A stretch of DNA of 64,000 nt, taken from Bolinopsis microptera (taxonomy: Eukaryota; Ctenophora; Tentaculata; Lobata; Bolinopsidae). The stretch spans positions 14,711,118 through 14,775,117 of the forward strand of contig NC_087078.1 in NCBI RefSeq assembly GCF_026151205.1. Direction: 5' to 3'. Each line of letters starts with the position of its first letter. The first letter of the stretch is position 1. Positions 33,001-38,479 of the stretch are shown here, one piece after another. Under the pieces are notes generated by a model. It saw only the letters and a program-made list of their open reading frames with translations, was not told the origin of the DNA and made no database searches. Made by a program: the position numbers and the translations under genes.

Positions 33001-34714
33001 TCATCAGTAACACTCACTTTCACGCTATCATCAGCAATACTGTCATCAGCAACACTGTCATCATTAACGCTGTCATCAGTAACACTGTCATCAGTAATAC
33101 TGTCATCAGCAACACTGTCATCATTAACGCTGTCATCATCAACACTGTCATCAGTAACACTGTCATCAGCAACACTGTCATCAGTAACACTGTCATCAGT
33201 AACACTGTCATCAGCAACACTGTCATCAGCAACACTGTCATCAGTAACACTGTCATCAGTAACACTGTCATCAGTAACACTGTCATCAGTAACACTGTCA
33301 TCAGTAACACTGTCATCAGTAACACTGTCATCAGTAACACTGTCATCAGTAGCACTGTCATCAGTAACACTGTCATCATTAACGCTGTCATCATTAACGC
33401 TGTCATCAGTAACACTGTCATCAGTAACACTGTCATCAGTAACACTGTCATCAGTAACACTGTCATCAGCAACACTCATCAGTAACACGTCATCAGCAAC
33501 ACTACCATTAACACTCATTTTCACGTTGTTATCAGTTTTGTCTGTAACAAGCAATCCTGGATAAAATTATAAATGTTGTCAATTTTCAACGGTTGCTTTT
33601 GTTCTCTAATATTTCCCAGCGTATTGAGCAATGTTAGTTACAATACAAGTGTTGAAACTAGCTAACTAACTATCATTTGTTCAGGTTACTCTCAAAAAGC
33701 GGGTCTGATCGAGGATGATGAGAGAACTATCGGGCTACTCCCAAACCATTTTAATGAACCGCATAGCTCCTCCCCCTGCCCTAGCGTGAGTAATATCATC
33801 AGTAATATCATCAGTAATATCATCAGTAATATCATCAGTAATATCATCAGTAATATCATCAGTAATACCATCAGTAATATCATCAGTAATATCATCAGTA
33901 ATATCATCAGTAATACCATCAGTAATATCATCAGTAATATCATCAGTAATATCATCAGTAATATCATCAGTAATATCATCAGTAATATCATCAGTAATAC
34001 CATCAGTAATATCATCAGTAATATCATCAGTAATATCATCAGTAATATCATCAGTAATATCATCAGTAATATCATCAGTAATATCATCAGTAATATCATC
34101 AGTAATATCATCAGTAATATCATCAGTAATATCATCAGTAATATCATCAGTAATATCATCAGTAATACCATCAGTAATATCATCAGTAATATCATCAGTA
34201 ATATCATCAGTAATATCATCAGTAATATCATCAGTAATATCATCAGTAATATCATCAGTAATATCATCAGTAATATCATCAGTAATATCATCAGTAATAT
34301 CATCAGTAATATCATCAGTAATATCATCAGTAATATCATCAGTAATATCATCAGTAATATCATCAGTGTCCGTGTGTTAACCAGCATGAGTAATCATGCT
34401 CAATTAGTGACCATTTTAAGAATTAGAGCACATTTTTTGTTGGGACAGTTTTTTTTGGGACAGTTCTTGTAGGGACAATTTTAACAAAGTAGAGAACCTT
34501 GGTCGATGATATTGAACTATTGTTGGAATAATATAATAAATATTCACATCCCTTTCTCCGACAGGGTTACATGAGCGGAACGGATCTGACGAGCAGTGGT
34601 GGTCTCCCCGCCGTGGACGAGAGAACTGAGCCAACGAGACGACTCTCACTGCTGGCCACAACTAATAATGTTAGAGAAAGTCCTGACCCACACGTGCCGT
34701 CTAATTTTGATTGA
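1..34714 (+). CDS. Multi-Ig-domain single-pass membrane receptor (3' part, 30 exons)
   Basis: Thirty exons were assembled by GT-AG sites with phases that agree at every junction: 1-75, 1219-1392, 1539-1643, 2790-2974, 3166-3253, 3519-3654, 3916-4043, 5161-5263, 5476-5637, 5798-5910, 6026-6208, 6473-6571, 6691-6831, 8844-8969, 9057-9236, 10153-10325, 10509-10638, 11646-11772, 12003-12314, 12507-12946, 13062-13207, 26224-26368, 26871-27158, 27342-27549, 29895-29948, 30182-30505, 30721-30839, 32777-32923, 33685-33785 and 34565-34714. They encode about 1,620 residues: about 13 full Ig domains plus the end of another, a TM helix and a tail of about 290 residues. Domains are usually split over two exons with phase-1 outer borders, so whole domains could be skipped or duplicated in frame. 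The N-terminus and signal peptide lie left of the window. The ligand is unknown. Adhesion or recognition is inferred from the architecture. Confidence 0.88.
521..603. mobile_element. 83 bp pogo/Tigger-like MITE with TA duplication
   Basis: Ends are inverted repeats (CAGTAAAACCCCGATTTAC against GTAAATCGAGGTTTTACTG, one mismatch), flanked by TA on both sides (519-520 and 604-605). TA targets and CAGTAAAACCTCG-type ends are typical of Tc1/mariner-pogo elements. It is intronic in the receptor gene. Confidence 0.75.
1001..1042. repeat. Two tandem copies of a 20 bp unit
   Basis: The unit AAATTGTAATGACATCACCG is present twice head to tail in an intron. The rest of intron 76-1218 shows only the MITE at 521-603 and otherwise unremarkable AT-rich DNA. 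Confidence 0.7.
1219..1643 (+). CDS. Ig domain 2 of the receptor (exons 1219-1392 and 1539-1643)
   Basis: The first exon carries the B-strand cysteine (F-Q-C-V-S) and the core tryptophan (E-I-T-W-S). The second carries the F-strand cysteine (V-T-C-H-V-D-Y) and the G strand (S-I-T-V-F). The acceptor at 1218 follows a pyrimidine tract. The internal junction and both outer junctions are phase 1. Confidence 0.8.
1644..2789. other. Receptor intron with no other recognisable content
   Basis: AT-rich. An AG at 2110 is followed by a short open stretch that stops after about 16 codons, so I do not call an exon. No RNA gene or repeat was recognised. Confidence 0.5.
2790..3253 (+). CDS. Ig domain 3 (exons 2790-2974 and 3166-3253)
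   Basis: B-strand cysteine in T-M-S-C-V-A-S-G-N, core W in T-V-T-W-Q-K, then a phase-0 intron. The second exon holds the classic D-A-G-Q-Y-K-C-V-A-D-Y F-strand. The exon exits in phase 1 at GTGGG. Confidence 0.88.
3292..3426. repeat. G-rich 10 bp minisatellite in an intron
   Basis: Tandem units of GGCAGGGAGG and close variants (T or A for C). The + strand carries many GGG and GGGG runs and could form G-quadruplexes in the pre-mRNA between two Ig exons. Confidence 0.85.
3519..4043 (+). CDS. Ig domain 4 (exons 3519-3654 and 3916-4043)
   Basis: B-strand cysteine in E-F-I-C-E-S-N, core W in V-N-W-Y-K-D-G. The second exon has D-K-G-N-Y-K-C-E-F-V-F. The internal intron is phase 2, and the domain exits in phase 1 after L-S-V-R. 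Confidence 0.88.
4526..4659. repeat. 67 bp tandem duplication
   Basis: Two head-to-tail copies with period 67, starting near CATATCAGGTCAACTTTAG. They are virtually identical, so the event is recent. The intron 4044-5160 holds no other clear feature apart from weak ~50 bp repeats at about 4805-4895 built on GAATCTNCTAATTGC. Confidence 0.8.
5161..5828 (+). CDS. Ig domain 5 (exons 5161-5263, 5476-5637 and start of 5798-5910)
   Basis: This is the only domain spread over three exons. It has the B-strand cysteine in T-F-T-C-I-L-H-G, W in A-I-T-W-Q-K, the F-strand cysteine in S-I-T-C-T-A-D-F, and the G strand G-K-L-T-V-L at the start of the third exon. Both internal introns are phase 2. Confidence 0.82.
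5384..5463. repeat. AT-rich 8 bp tandem repeat
   Basis: Units of CAATTAAA repeated about nine times, running up to the acceptor of exon 5476. Confidence 0.85.
5829..6208 (+). CDS. Ig domain 6 (rest of exon 5798-5910 and exon 6026-6208)
   Basis: The border with domain 5 lies inside exon 5798-5910, so an ancestral intron between the domains is missing. Cysteine in A-T-L-T-C-K-V-D, W in V-M-S-W-Y-N-G-D, F-strand D-Q-G-Q-Y-R-C-R-S. Exits in phase 1. Confidence 0.85.
6473..6831 (+). CDS. Ig domain 7 (exons 6473-6571 and 6691-6831)
   Basis: B-strand cysteine in S-L-N-C-E-G-S-G, core W in I-V-W-F-K, F-strand cysteine in E-E-Y-T-C-T-L-V-Y, G strand V-D-I-H-V-R. All three junctions are phase 1. Confidence 0.85.
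6832..8843. other. 2 kb receptor intron
   Basis: Contains open frames up to 120 codons without domain signatures or coding-like composition. The one notable item is the TGACGTCA cluster at 8751-8798. Confidence 0.5.
8751..8798. promoter_or_regulatory. Cluster of three CRE palindromes (TGACGTCA)
   Basis: TGACGTCA occurs at 8751-8758, 8767-8774 and 8787-8794. The last two sit in a 16 bp perfect inverted repeat (8763-8778 and 8783-8798) with a 4 bp spacer. TGACGTCA is the CREB/ATF consensus. The location is an intron, 45 bp before exon 8844. Enhancer function is inferred only. Confidence 0.45.
8844..9236 (+). CDS. Ig domain 8 (exons 8844-8969 and 9057-9236)
   Basis: B-strand cysteine in M-F-Q-C-M-A-T-G-D, core W in F-K-W-T-R-N-G-D, F-strand cysteine in F-R-C-I-A-D-F. 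The 9057 start is the only nearby AG acceptor that preserves the phase-1 frame. The separating intron is just 87 bp. Confidence 0.82.
9775..10148. repeat. 12 bp minisatellite abutting a splice acceptor
   Basis: About 31 units of CTAACCCCTCTC with small variants. Its last units form the pyrimidine tract of the acceptor at 10152. It resembles but is not the canonical telomere hexamer. The open frames through it on both strands come from the multiple-of-three period. Confidence 0.9.
10153..10638 (+). CDS. Ig domain 9 (exons 10153-10325 and 10509-10638)
   Basis: B-strand cysteine in S-F-S-C-V-A-A-G-N, core W in F-S-W-L-L-G-G, then a phase-0 intron. The second exon has H-G-D-Y-T-C-V-P-D-Y. The acceptor abuts the 12 bp minisatellite at 9775-10148, whose pyrimidine-rich units serve as its polypyrimidine tract. 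Confidence 0.87.
10639..11645. other. 1 kb receptor intron without recognisable features
   Basis: AT-rich. No exon-like stretch, RNA gene or clear repeat was seen on either strand. Confidence 0.5.
11646..12153 (+). CDS. Ig domain 10 (exon 11646-11772 and first half of 12003-12314)
   Basis: B-strand cysteine in T-F-T-C-K-A-N-S, core W in L-S-W-F-K-S-G, F-strand cysteine in A-P-Y-S-C-K-A-D-Y. The internal intron is phase 2. The second exon runs straight into domain 11 without an intron. Confidence 0.85.
11931..11988. repeat. TTAATTAACTAAC-type simple repeat
   Basis: Short AT-rich tandem array within an intron, 15 bp upstream of the acceptor for exon 12003. Confidence 0.7.
12154..12672 (+). 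CDS. Ig domain 11 (rest of 12003-12314 and start of 12507-12946)
   Basis: B-strand cysteine in M-N-C-T-A-R-G-E, core W in M-K-W-L-A-N-G-T, F-strand cysteine in E-I-T-C-S-A-T-W. The phase-2 donor at 12315 (GTAAGT) joins the acceptor at 12506, making a Tyr codon across the junction. Without splicing the frame stops at once. Confidence 0.8.
12673..12946 (+). CDS. Ig domain 12 (within exon 12507-12946)
   Basis: The whole domain lies in one exon: B-strand cysteine in E-L-S-C-S-A-T, W in L-I-R-W-D, F-strand cysteine in I-W-C-V-A-E-Y. The usual intra-domain intron is absent. Exits in phase 1 at GTAAGT. Confidence 0.87.
13062..13207 (+). CDS. Ig domain 13, first half
   Basis: B-strand cysteine in E-F-T-C-V-V-D-R, core W in V-S-W-Y-K-G-D-E. 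It ends in phase 0 at GTAAGT. The matching second half lies about 13 kb downstream at 26224, and the intervening intron carries the antisense GPCR cluster. Confidence 0.85.
13477..15834 (-). CDS. Class A GPCR A (nested, antisense)
   Basis: Four exons read on the minus strand: 15834-15772, 15210-15073, 14339-14239 and 14101-13477 (63, 138, 101 and 625 nt, 308 aa plus stop). Phases agree at every junction. The ATG gives M-I-G-E-L-T-V-L-F-S, so TM1 starts at once, with no ectodomain and no signal peptide. Marks of class A: T-V-D-R-Y at 98-102 formed across the last intron, I-K-R-P-L-R-Y in loop 2, cysteine 76 at the top of TM3 and cysteine 159 in loop 2 for the disulfide, W-F-P-F in TM6 (237-240), and D-S-V-V-Y (271-275) in place of NPxxY. 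The tail is short and Asn-rich. The ligand is unknown. Confidence 0.88.
14503..14972. mobile_element. MITE with CGGTAATGTAGCTAC ends and internal minisatellite
   Basis: CGGTAATGTAGCTAC at about 14515 is matched by its reverse complement GTAGCTACATTACCG at about 14957. Between them are many irregular copies of GGCACGGTTAAG (14525-14720) and unrelated AT-rich DNA. It lies in the second intron of GPCR A. The target duplication was not resolved. Confidence 0.65.
15841..17018. other. Spacer between GPCR genes A and B
   Basis: AT-rich, with no coding signature on either strand. It must contain the promoter of GPCR A (minus strand) and the 3' flank of GPCR B, but no specific element could be supported. 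Confidence 0.4.
17019..18366 (-). CDS. Class A GPCR B (nested, antisense paralogue of A)
   Basis: Same four-exon plan as gene A: 18366-18304, 18159-18022, 17897-17797 and 17676-17019 (63, 138, 101 and 658 nt, 319 aa plus stop). The first three exons have exactly the same lengths as in A. I-T-I-D-R-Y-I-A-I-K marks the end of TM3 and F-F-V-A-W-F-P-F marks TM6. TM7 has L-L-W-D-S-V-V-Y. The last exon is nearly identical to that of A (short stretches of difference such as K-V-K for K-I-K), while the first exons differ more. That pattern suggests gene conversion of the 3' exon. The tail is Asn/Thr-rich with microsatellite-like AAT codons. Confidence 0.88.
18480..19268 (-). pseudogene. GPCR copy C, truncated and indel-riddled
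   Basis: A tandem copy of gene B from TM4 back to the start ATG (about 19268). All three introns are still alignable. Nearly every 20-40 bp there is a one-base insertion or deletion, in introns and exons alike, so no exon stays in frame. The last exon is cut off at 18480, where sequence from upstream of B (CCTCCTCCATCAC plus CAGAGGACACT) joins. It could be a true pseudogene, or an uncorrected assembly duplicate. Confidence 0.8.
19386..22213. other. Receptor intron DNA between GPCR C and D
   Basis: No gene signature was found on either strand. It contains the CCACTATACG repeat at 20531-20612. The remainder is AT-rich. Confidence 0.45.
20531..20612. repeat. CCACTATACG tandem repeat around a GC palindrome
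   Basis: Six copies of CCACTATACG-like units flank a core of GGCCGGCC and GCGGCCGC (20563-20582). The core is strikingly GC-rich within AT-rich surroundings and nearly self-complementary. Confidence 0.7.
22214..22430. repeat. 17 bp minisatellite (TTAATACTACACATTAG)
   Basis: About 13 head-to-tail units with one-base variants. There are no spacers between the units, so it is not a CRISPR. Confidence 0.9.
22598..24130 (-). pseudogene. GPCR D, decayed member of the cluster
   Basis: Exon 1 (24130-24068, M-I-G-E-L-T-I-I-F-S) and exon 2 (23835-23698, 138 nt) are intact and match genes A and B in length. The TM3 exon (about 23457-23558) has a one-base shift between C-P-M-L-P-Y and I-T-W-I-P-P. The last exon (from about 23272) keeps R-Y-V-A-I-R-R-P. 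It is then split by an extra stretch that could be a GC-AG intron (about 23204-23070). It resumes as A-I-Q-V-I-K-F-I-V-E-L-Y-L-D-T and breaks again near 22850. TM6-TM7 remains are visible out of frame at 22600-22790. It is the most divergent of the four, so its decay is probably old. Confidence 0.78.
24231..26256. repeat. Segmental duplication, copy 1
   Basis: Runs from a TTTGGAAACCGAGTGACC landmark through intron DNA into exon 26224. It is matched at 58556-64000 by a colinear copy that also carries insertions. Similarity is high through the intron as well as the exon. Confidence 0.88.
26224..26368 (+). CDS. Ig domain 13, second half
   Basis: Enters in phase 0 right after TTTTCTAG, matching the phase-0 exit at 13207. 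It encodes the F strand M-G-P-Y-H-C-K-V-E-Y and the G strand, and exits in phase 1. A second copy of this exon's start occurs at 63968 with synonymous changes, so this part of the gene has been duplicated. Confidence 0.85.
26871..27158 (+). CDS. Ig domain 14, membrane-proximal I-set domain
   Basis: A single-exon domain with all I-set marks: cysteine in E-L-L-C-Q-A-S-G-V-P, W in I-T-W-R-R-S-G, and D-D-Q-G-I-Y-S-C-V-A-S-N-G-V-G. It is closer to titin or neural-adhesion I-set domains than to the other domains of this gene. It enters and leaves in phase 1. Confidence 0.9.
27342..27549 (+). CDS. Transmembrane helix and juxtamembrane tail exon
   Basis: About 25 hydrophobic residues with no charge (A-S-S-L-L-V-F-I-I-A-V and onward) are followed by the stop-transfer cluster R-R-R-K-R-K. 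This gives a type I topology. A Pro-rich I-P-P-P-T-P-V follows, and then H-V-Y-D-N-E-A, a Y-x-N-E motif of the kind bound by Grb2-type SH2 domains when phosphorylated. The donor GTAAGT leaves in phase 2. Confidence 0.9.
27550..29894. other. Receptor intron with two CACGTG-rich patches
   Basis: The patches are at 27580-27612 and 28615-28745. The rest is AT-rich without repeats, RNA genes or coding signatures that I recognise. Confidence 0.5.
28615..28745. promoter_or_regulatory. Dense ACGTG / CACGTG cluster
   Basis: About ten ACGTG or CACGTG cores in 130 bp, several arranged as GCACGTGC palindromes. CACGTG is the E-box bound by bHLH factors such as Myc/Max and USF, and ACGTG is the HIF/ARNT core. 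A second smaller patch is at 27580-27612. The same pattern could be repeat-derived alternating purine-pyrimidine DNA. Confidence 0.35.
29895..29948 (+). CDS. Receptor tail exon (54 nt, acidic)
   Basis: A small exon that enters and leaves in phase 2 and encodes an acidic stretch ending in M-D-Y-E-R. It can be skipped without changing the frame. Flanking sites are TTTCCAG and GTGTGT. Confidence 0.7.
30182..30505 (+). CDS. Receptor tail exon with a 14-residue coding repeat
   Basis: Begins with R-Q-D-V-I-Y-T-P-K-K. It then carries a 42 bp coding minisatellite of units like E-H-P-S-P-I-T-P-L-Q-P-F, with four clear copies in two near-identical pairs and more degenerate ones upstream. Donor GTAACT at 30506 is in phase 2. 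Without splicing the frame stops at once. Both entry and exit are phase 2, so this exon can also be skipped. Confidence 0.75.
30721..30839 (+). CDS. Receptor tail exon (acidic, Pro-rich)
   Basis: Enters in phase 2 after TTAATTTCAG and leaves in phase 1 at GTAAGA. It encodes D-D-D-I-P-T-V-E-P-P and K-E-L-P-P-L-N-R-V-P, a possible SH3-type ligand stretch. Confidence 0.75.
30910..31888. mobile_element. Fold-back element with ~300 bp inverted repeats
   Basis: The arm at about 30910-31215 is the reverse complement of 31560-31885, with about 340 bp of AT-rich centre. Matching open frames on opposite strands (30892-31168 and 31610-31831) are consequences of the inverted repeat. It inserted in the intron between receptor exons 30839 and 32777. 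The target duplication is unclear. Confidence 0.8.
32021..32736. mobile_element. Harbinger-type MITE with poly-G termini and TTA duplication
   Basis: The left end is TATT, then a run of about 23 G and CAACCATATTAAAG. The right end is its mirror image: CTTTAATATGGTTG, a run of about 22 C, and AATA. TTA flanks both sides (32018-32020 and 32737-32739), as in PIF/Harbinger-type insertions. Each end also contains its own inverted repeat of ATATTAAAGTATAT around CCCCGGGTCAAAA. Confidence 0.8.
32777..32923 (+). CDS. Receptor tail exon with second Y-x-N-E motif
   Basis: Encodes N-K-Q-L-P-S-L-D-R-T-R-N-L-P-P-L-P and S-S-I-Y-E-N-E-F. The K-x-L-P-x-L-x-R pattern echoes the previous exon, which suggests ancient exon duplication. 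Phase 1 in and out. The acceptor CTCCAG at 32776 lies only 40 bp from the end of the MITE at 32021-32736. Confidence 0.75.
32932..33505. repeat. 15 bp minisatellite (ACTGTCATCAGTAAC)
   Basis: About 37 units in the intron after exon 32923. The period is a multiple of three, which keeps both a D-D-S-V-T and an L-L-M-T-V frame open on the minus strand. Neither is a gene. Confidence 0.92.
33685..33785 (+). CDS. Receptor tail exon before the 12 bp minisatellite
   Basis: Enters in phase 1 after TTGTTCAG and leaves in phase 0. The donor GTGAGT is the first element of the minisatellite that follows. It encodes G-L-I-E-D-D-E-R-T-I-G-L-L-P. Confidence 0.75.
33786..34367. repeat. 12 bp minisatellite (ATCATCAGTAAT) starting at a donor site
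   Basis: About 48 units. The array starts at the GT of the donor after exon 33785. Every unit contains a TCA/GTAATA sequence resembling a weak donor. If the intron is retained, the frame of exon 33785 stays open through the array as S-N-I-I repeats, until a stop near 34472. Confidence 0.92.
34565..34714 (+). CDS. Receptor last coding exon
   Basis: Phase-0 exon of 49 residues with a TGA stop at 34712-34714. It contains V-D-E-R-T-E-P-T-R-R-L-S-L-L, where R-R-L-S fits a basophilic kinase site. The protein ends P-S-N-F-D. Confidence 0.78.
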   Translation, partial: GYMSGTDLTSSGGLPAVDERTEPTRRLSLLATTNNVRESPDPHVPSNFD

Positions 34715-34748
34715 GAAAAGCTTGCTAAAGGTTACAGTTCAGACTGGT

Positions 34749-34754
34749 AATAAA
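34749..34754 (+). promoter_or_regulatory. Candidate polyadenylation signal of the receptor gene
   Basis: AATAAA lies 35 bp after the stop codon and is the first in the 3' flank. A GT-rich stretch some way downstream is uncertain. Confidence 0.55.
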
Positions 34755-34759
34755 AGCCG

Positions 34760-35700
34760 ATTCATAGATCCTGAGATGTAGAGTCTGAGATGTATTTTTA
34801 TTTTTCAGATGAGAAAGAAAAATATTGGACAACAATGTTTTTAATACTGTGAATACTGATACTCTCAAAAGCAATAATGAGTAATATGTATACTGAGACT
34901 GGATTATGTTGATTAAGACTGGGTGCGGTTTTTAAAGAATTTATATATAGAAGTAGATTTCACAGTGCACTTTTCAGCAAAAATACATTGGACGGGTATT
35001 GACTTTTTTGATACTAAAACTGTTATGATTTAAATTGTTATTATTGGACGTTAGTTTTCTGACCATTGGTGATGATTACTGCATAATAGTTATTTTTCTA
35101 GGCCGGTTTTATTTTTTCTGTCTCAAAATTTTGAGATAGCAGACACTTAATTTATTTTTGACAAGTTCGCAAAATTTTGTAAGTAAGAAATTAACACGTT
35201 TTTTATTTGTAGATATTTGTAGATACACGCCATCTAGTATGATAAATTGGCACAACTGAATCATATTATTGAGCCATTAGGACTTGTGATTTTAAAATTT
35301 TCCGAGGCATCAGTATTTGTATCAAACTTACATTATTTGTTATTTATCACTTCTTATTTTGTATTGTTGCTAAATTGTGATTATGAAAGTTTGATAACAT
35401 ATTTGAGAAAATGCGTTTGTTTTGTACTAAAGGAACCATACATAATAGATAGGAATCATCCAAGAATTTTGTGCACCACTTTTGAATTTGAATCACATAG
35501 CAAATAACCGGTAAGATAACAATATAATTTCAAGGCATTGTTTTCGTTGTCAAACCCATAATGATAAACGGAAACCCGATTACAGCCGAGAAATATATAC
35601 TACTGACCGTGAAATATATACTACTGACTAACTCCCGAAAGCCCTTTACTGGCAGTGTTCAACCTGCCACACCAGTTTGAAAAATTCAAGATCGTAAATG
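34760..35700. other. Intergenic region after the receptor gene
   Basis: AT-rich. It holds an 86-codon open frame at 35247-35507 with no recognisable features, which I do not call. No RNA gene was recognised. Confidence 0.5.
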
Positions 35701-35710
35701 TAGAGCAAGG

Positions 35711-35813
35711 AATTTAGTAATTTACCCTATGAGTATTTCTGGCTGGTAAATCGAAGTTGAAATTCAACTTCGATTTACCAGCCAGAAATACTCATAGGGT
35801 AAATTACTAAATT
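35711..35813. repeat. Perfect 103 bp palindrome (51 bp arms, 1 bp centre)
   Basis: Arms 35711-35761 and 35763-35813 are exact reverse complements around base 35762. Homology stops abruptly on both sides. Confidence 0.95.
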
Positions 35814-36218
35814 GAATGCCTAATATATATATATTTCATGGCTGGACTTCTACACAATAAAAGAAAGCGGTTGTGATTAGATCTTCGAAAGTCTTTGCAT
35901 CGTTTATTTACATCAATTCTGAGAAATTATATCATTAAAGTAACTACAACAAATACGAATCATATACAATTGAGAATAAATACAAACTAAAAGCAGTGGG
36001 AAAATCTGATGAACTGAAATTTAAAAAAGAAACTGAAAGCCGTTAAAATGTACTCTTATCTTATCTCTTATCTAAATACTGATAACTGATTCTCGGAAAA
36101 TCACTTAAAATCACAACAAAAACCTGTAAAATTTATACTTAAGTAAAAAATGTAATATGCACGTCTCTGGAATAATGGTATAACTAAATAAAATCTACAA
36201 AATATACTAAAACTAAAA

Positions 36219-36878
36219 CTAAGCTCCGGCAGATTTAAAAAGTAGATGGTTATTATCAAGGGTGTTCATACCCCCAAACCGTTCAAGGGTTTTCAAATTC
36301 AATTGGGTCTGGTAGAACCCCTCTCTAGCTTCCATAGCCTTTTCTTTGTCTGCTTTACTAATATTAGGCTCAAATACTAAAGCGTCTACTATAATGACAG
36401 AAAGGTGCTTACTGAGTGAGGAATTATAGGAGGCTATGGTACTAAAATCTAAATCATGATCAATATCTAAAAAATGGTTAACTAATTTACAACTTCTTAT
36501 ACCTTTCTTTATGTGACTCTTATGGTTAGAGAATCTCTTAGGGAGATTTGAGGTAGTATAACCGACATACGACTGTTTACAAGTCTTAAACTCCATTAAA
36601 TAAATGAGGTTATAACTCTGACAAGATATATACTTAGTTATAGGGAAAACTTGTTTAGAATGGTGACTACTAAAATTGGAACAGGGGGACAGGAAATTTT
36701 GCTTACAAACATAACATTTACCACAAGCATGGCACCCTGGGTCGACAGCCCCGGGAACCGCCCTTAGACTTTCGGAGTCTGGTTCCTGGATCTGGCTTGC
36801 AGTTGTTTCTCTCTCATTATCTATATATAATATAAGTTCTTCAACGGTTATAGTTTTCGTGTTTGACTCGCGAAGCAC
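36219..36878 (-). pseudogene. C-terminal fragment of a Penelope-like element (GIY-YIG endonuclease)
   Basis: A 219-codon frame. A Cys cluster H-A-C-G-K-C-Y-V-C-K is at residues 48-58. N-L-I-Y-L-M with K-Q-S-Y-V-G-Y-T at about 95-113 follows, and then R-F-S-N-H-K-S-H-I-K-K. This is the order found in the GIY-YIG endonuclease end of Penelope-like retroelements (CxC linker, variant GIY-YIG, R and H). No reverse transcriptase was found upstream on the minus strand (above 36878), so the copy is 5'-truncated. A host GIY-YIG gene is less likely, because there is no intron and no other domain. Confidence 0.75.
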
Positions 36879-37059
36879 AAAACGAAGGGTTACGGTTTTT
36901 AAAAATATTGAAATATATCCCGTCAGAATTACTTAAAGAGTGAAGAACGCGTACATACTATTTGTATCACGTCGTGACCCTCTTTGCTCTTTGTCGTTTC
37001 ACTTATATTAGTGGTATCGGGGCGAAAGCGTGTGACTGTGACTACATATATATAATATT

Positions 37060-38475
37060 AATACTATATATGTGGGCTTCCTATCCTGTGCATTGCAAGA
37101 ATGTAAAAATTTAAGGACGAAAAATGGGTAATTTCTTGCTTAAAATGCCTATAACTTGTATTACAAGTTGCATGTTGTAGCGAAATGCGTTACCAGTTAC
37201 TTGGCCGCGCCGCGCACTCAATTATGCTTCCCGCTTGATTCACGATGTCAATCCTTCGCAGCTCGGTGAGGCACAGTGGTGCATCTCGCCGATCTACTGT
37301 GGTTGCGAGAAGCATTATTTGATGCGCGCGCGACCCAGTAGTGCATCGCGCTACAAGCTTCCCGCTAGATGAATTGACATAATCAATTAAGCCTATAACT
37401 CAAAGTTGTATCACGTCGTGACCCCTACGGTCGTTTTACTATGGCATATGGTGAAATATACAGCCCTGACGATACAGGTGGAGTCGCGCACTCGTGCGTG
37501 GTCATGGGTCATACAACGCATGTCAAAACTCAAAGTCAAACAATATCAAATAGTTTGAAATAATTTGTACAAGATCTTATAATAAGCTTAGTCAAACAAA
37601 ATTTTTGGTACAAAATTATTATATAAATATTTATTGATAAATCGGATTAAGACCAAATTAAAAACTTTTTACAAATTTTTTCAAAATTTCAGATTTAAAA
37701 ATGATAAAAATAATGTTCCTTTAATAATGTTTGAATCTTAACACTTAAAATATTGATACTAAAAGTTTTGTCCCGCTGAGTTGATTACGACGAGCTATAA
37801 CAATTATTTTTAAATATGAAATGACTGGAACTGTGAAAATTATAGGTGCGCCAAAAACAGTCCAACTCGGCTGTATACAACATTTTAAACAAAAATTGCT
37901 ACACGGTAGAATTGTTCTATTCACATTTTTAAACAATTTGTGGTACCAAATTTATCAAAACCGGAGGGGAAAAGTTGCTGCGCCAACTCATGGCGTTTAT
38001 TTGAATCACGTGGTGACCCCCACGGTCGCTTCACTATAGCGTCTTCACTGTAGCGTCTTCGACGCTACAGGGGGAGCCGCGCACTTCGTGCGCGGCGGCC
38101 GTCATACAACGTATGACAAGCGTTTATGACATAGACTAAAACGTGTACATGTACTATATGTAATGTGGGTTTCCTACCCTGTGCAACGTGCATTGCAAGA
38201 ATGTAAAAAGGTTGTAGCGCAATACATATGCACTTCAGGGCCGCGCCGTGCATCAAATAATTTTTCTCGCAATCACTGTACTGGGCCTTGCCGAGCTGCG
38301 AAAGATTGACATCACGAATCAAGCAAAAAAGACGAAAAATGGGTAATTTATTGCTGAAAATGCTTATAACTCATGATCATACAATATCAAATATTTTGAA
38401 ATAATTTGTACAAGATCTTAATAAGCTTAGTCAGACAAAATTTTTGGTACAAAATTGTTGCTACCCGTTGTATAC
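37060..38475. repeat. Composite repeat of direct and inverted segments
   Basis: A segment with CAAGATCTTATAATAAGC (37541-37615) recurs in direct orientation at 38383-38455. A segment with GATGTCAATC and GCAGCTCGG (about 37225-37330) recurs inverted at 38225-38330. Segments with GTGGGCTTCCTA (37070) and TCACGTCGTGACC (37408) recur at 38163 and 37986. Small GC-rich hairpins such as GCGCACTTCGTGCGC (38088) are included. It is probably a nested transposon. No coding potential was seen. Confidence 0.65.
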
Positions 38476-38479
38476 CTCT

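Noticed and set aside
32886..33554. 222-codon acidic D-D-S-V-T frame on the minus strand
   Set aside because: The 15 bp minisatellite gives an open frame on that strand by its period; it lies in a receptor intron.
33692..34387. 231-codon frame on the minus strand (L-L-M-I repeats)
   Set aside because: A consequence of the 12 bp minisatellite; no other domain or start context.
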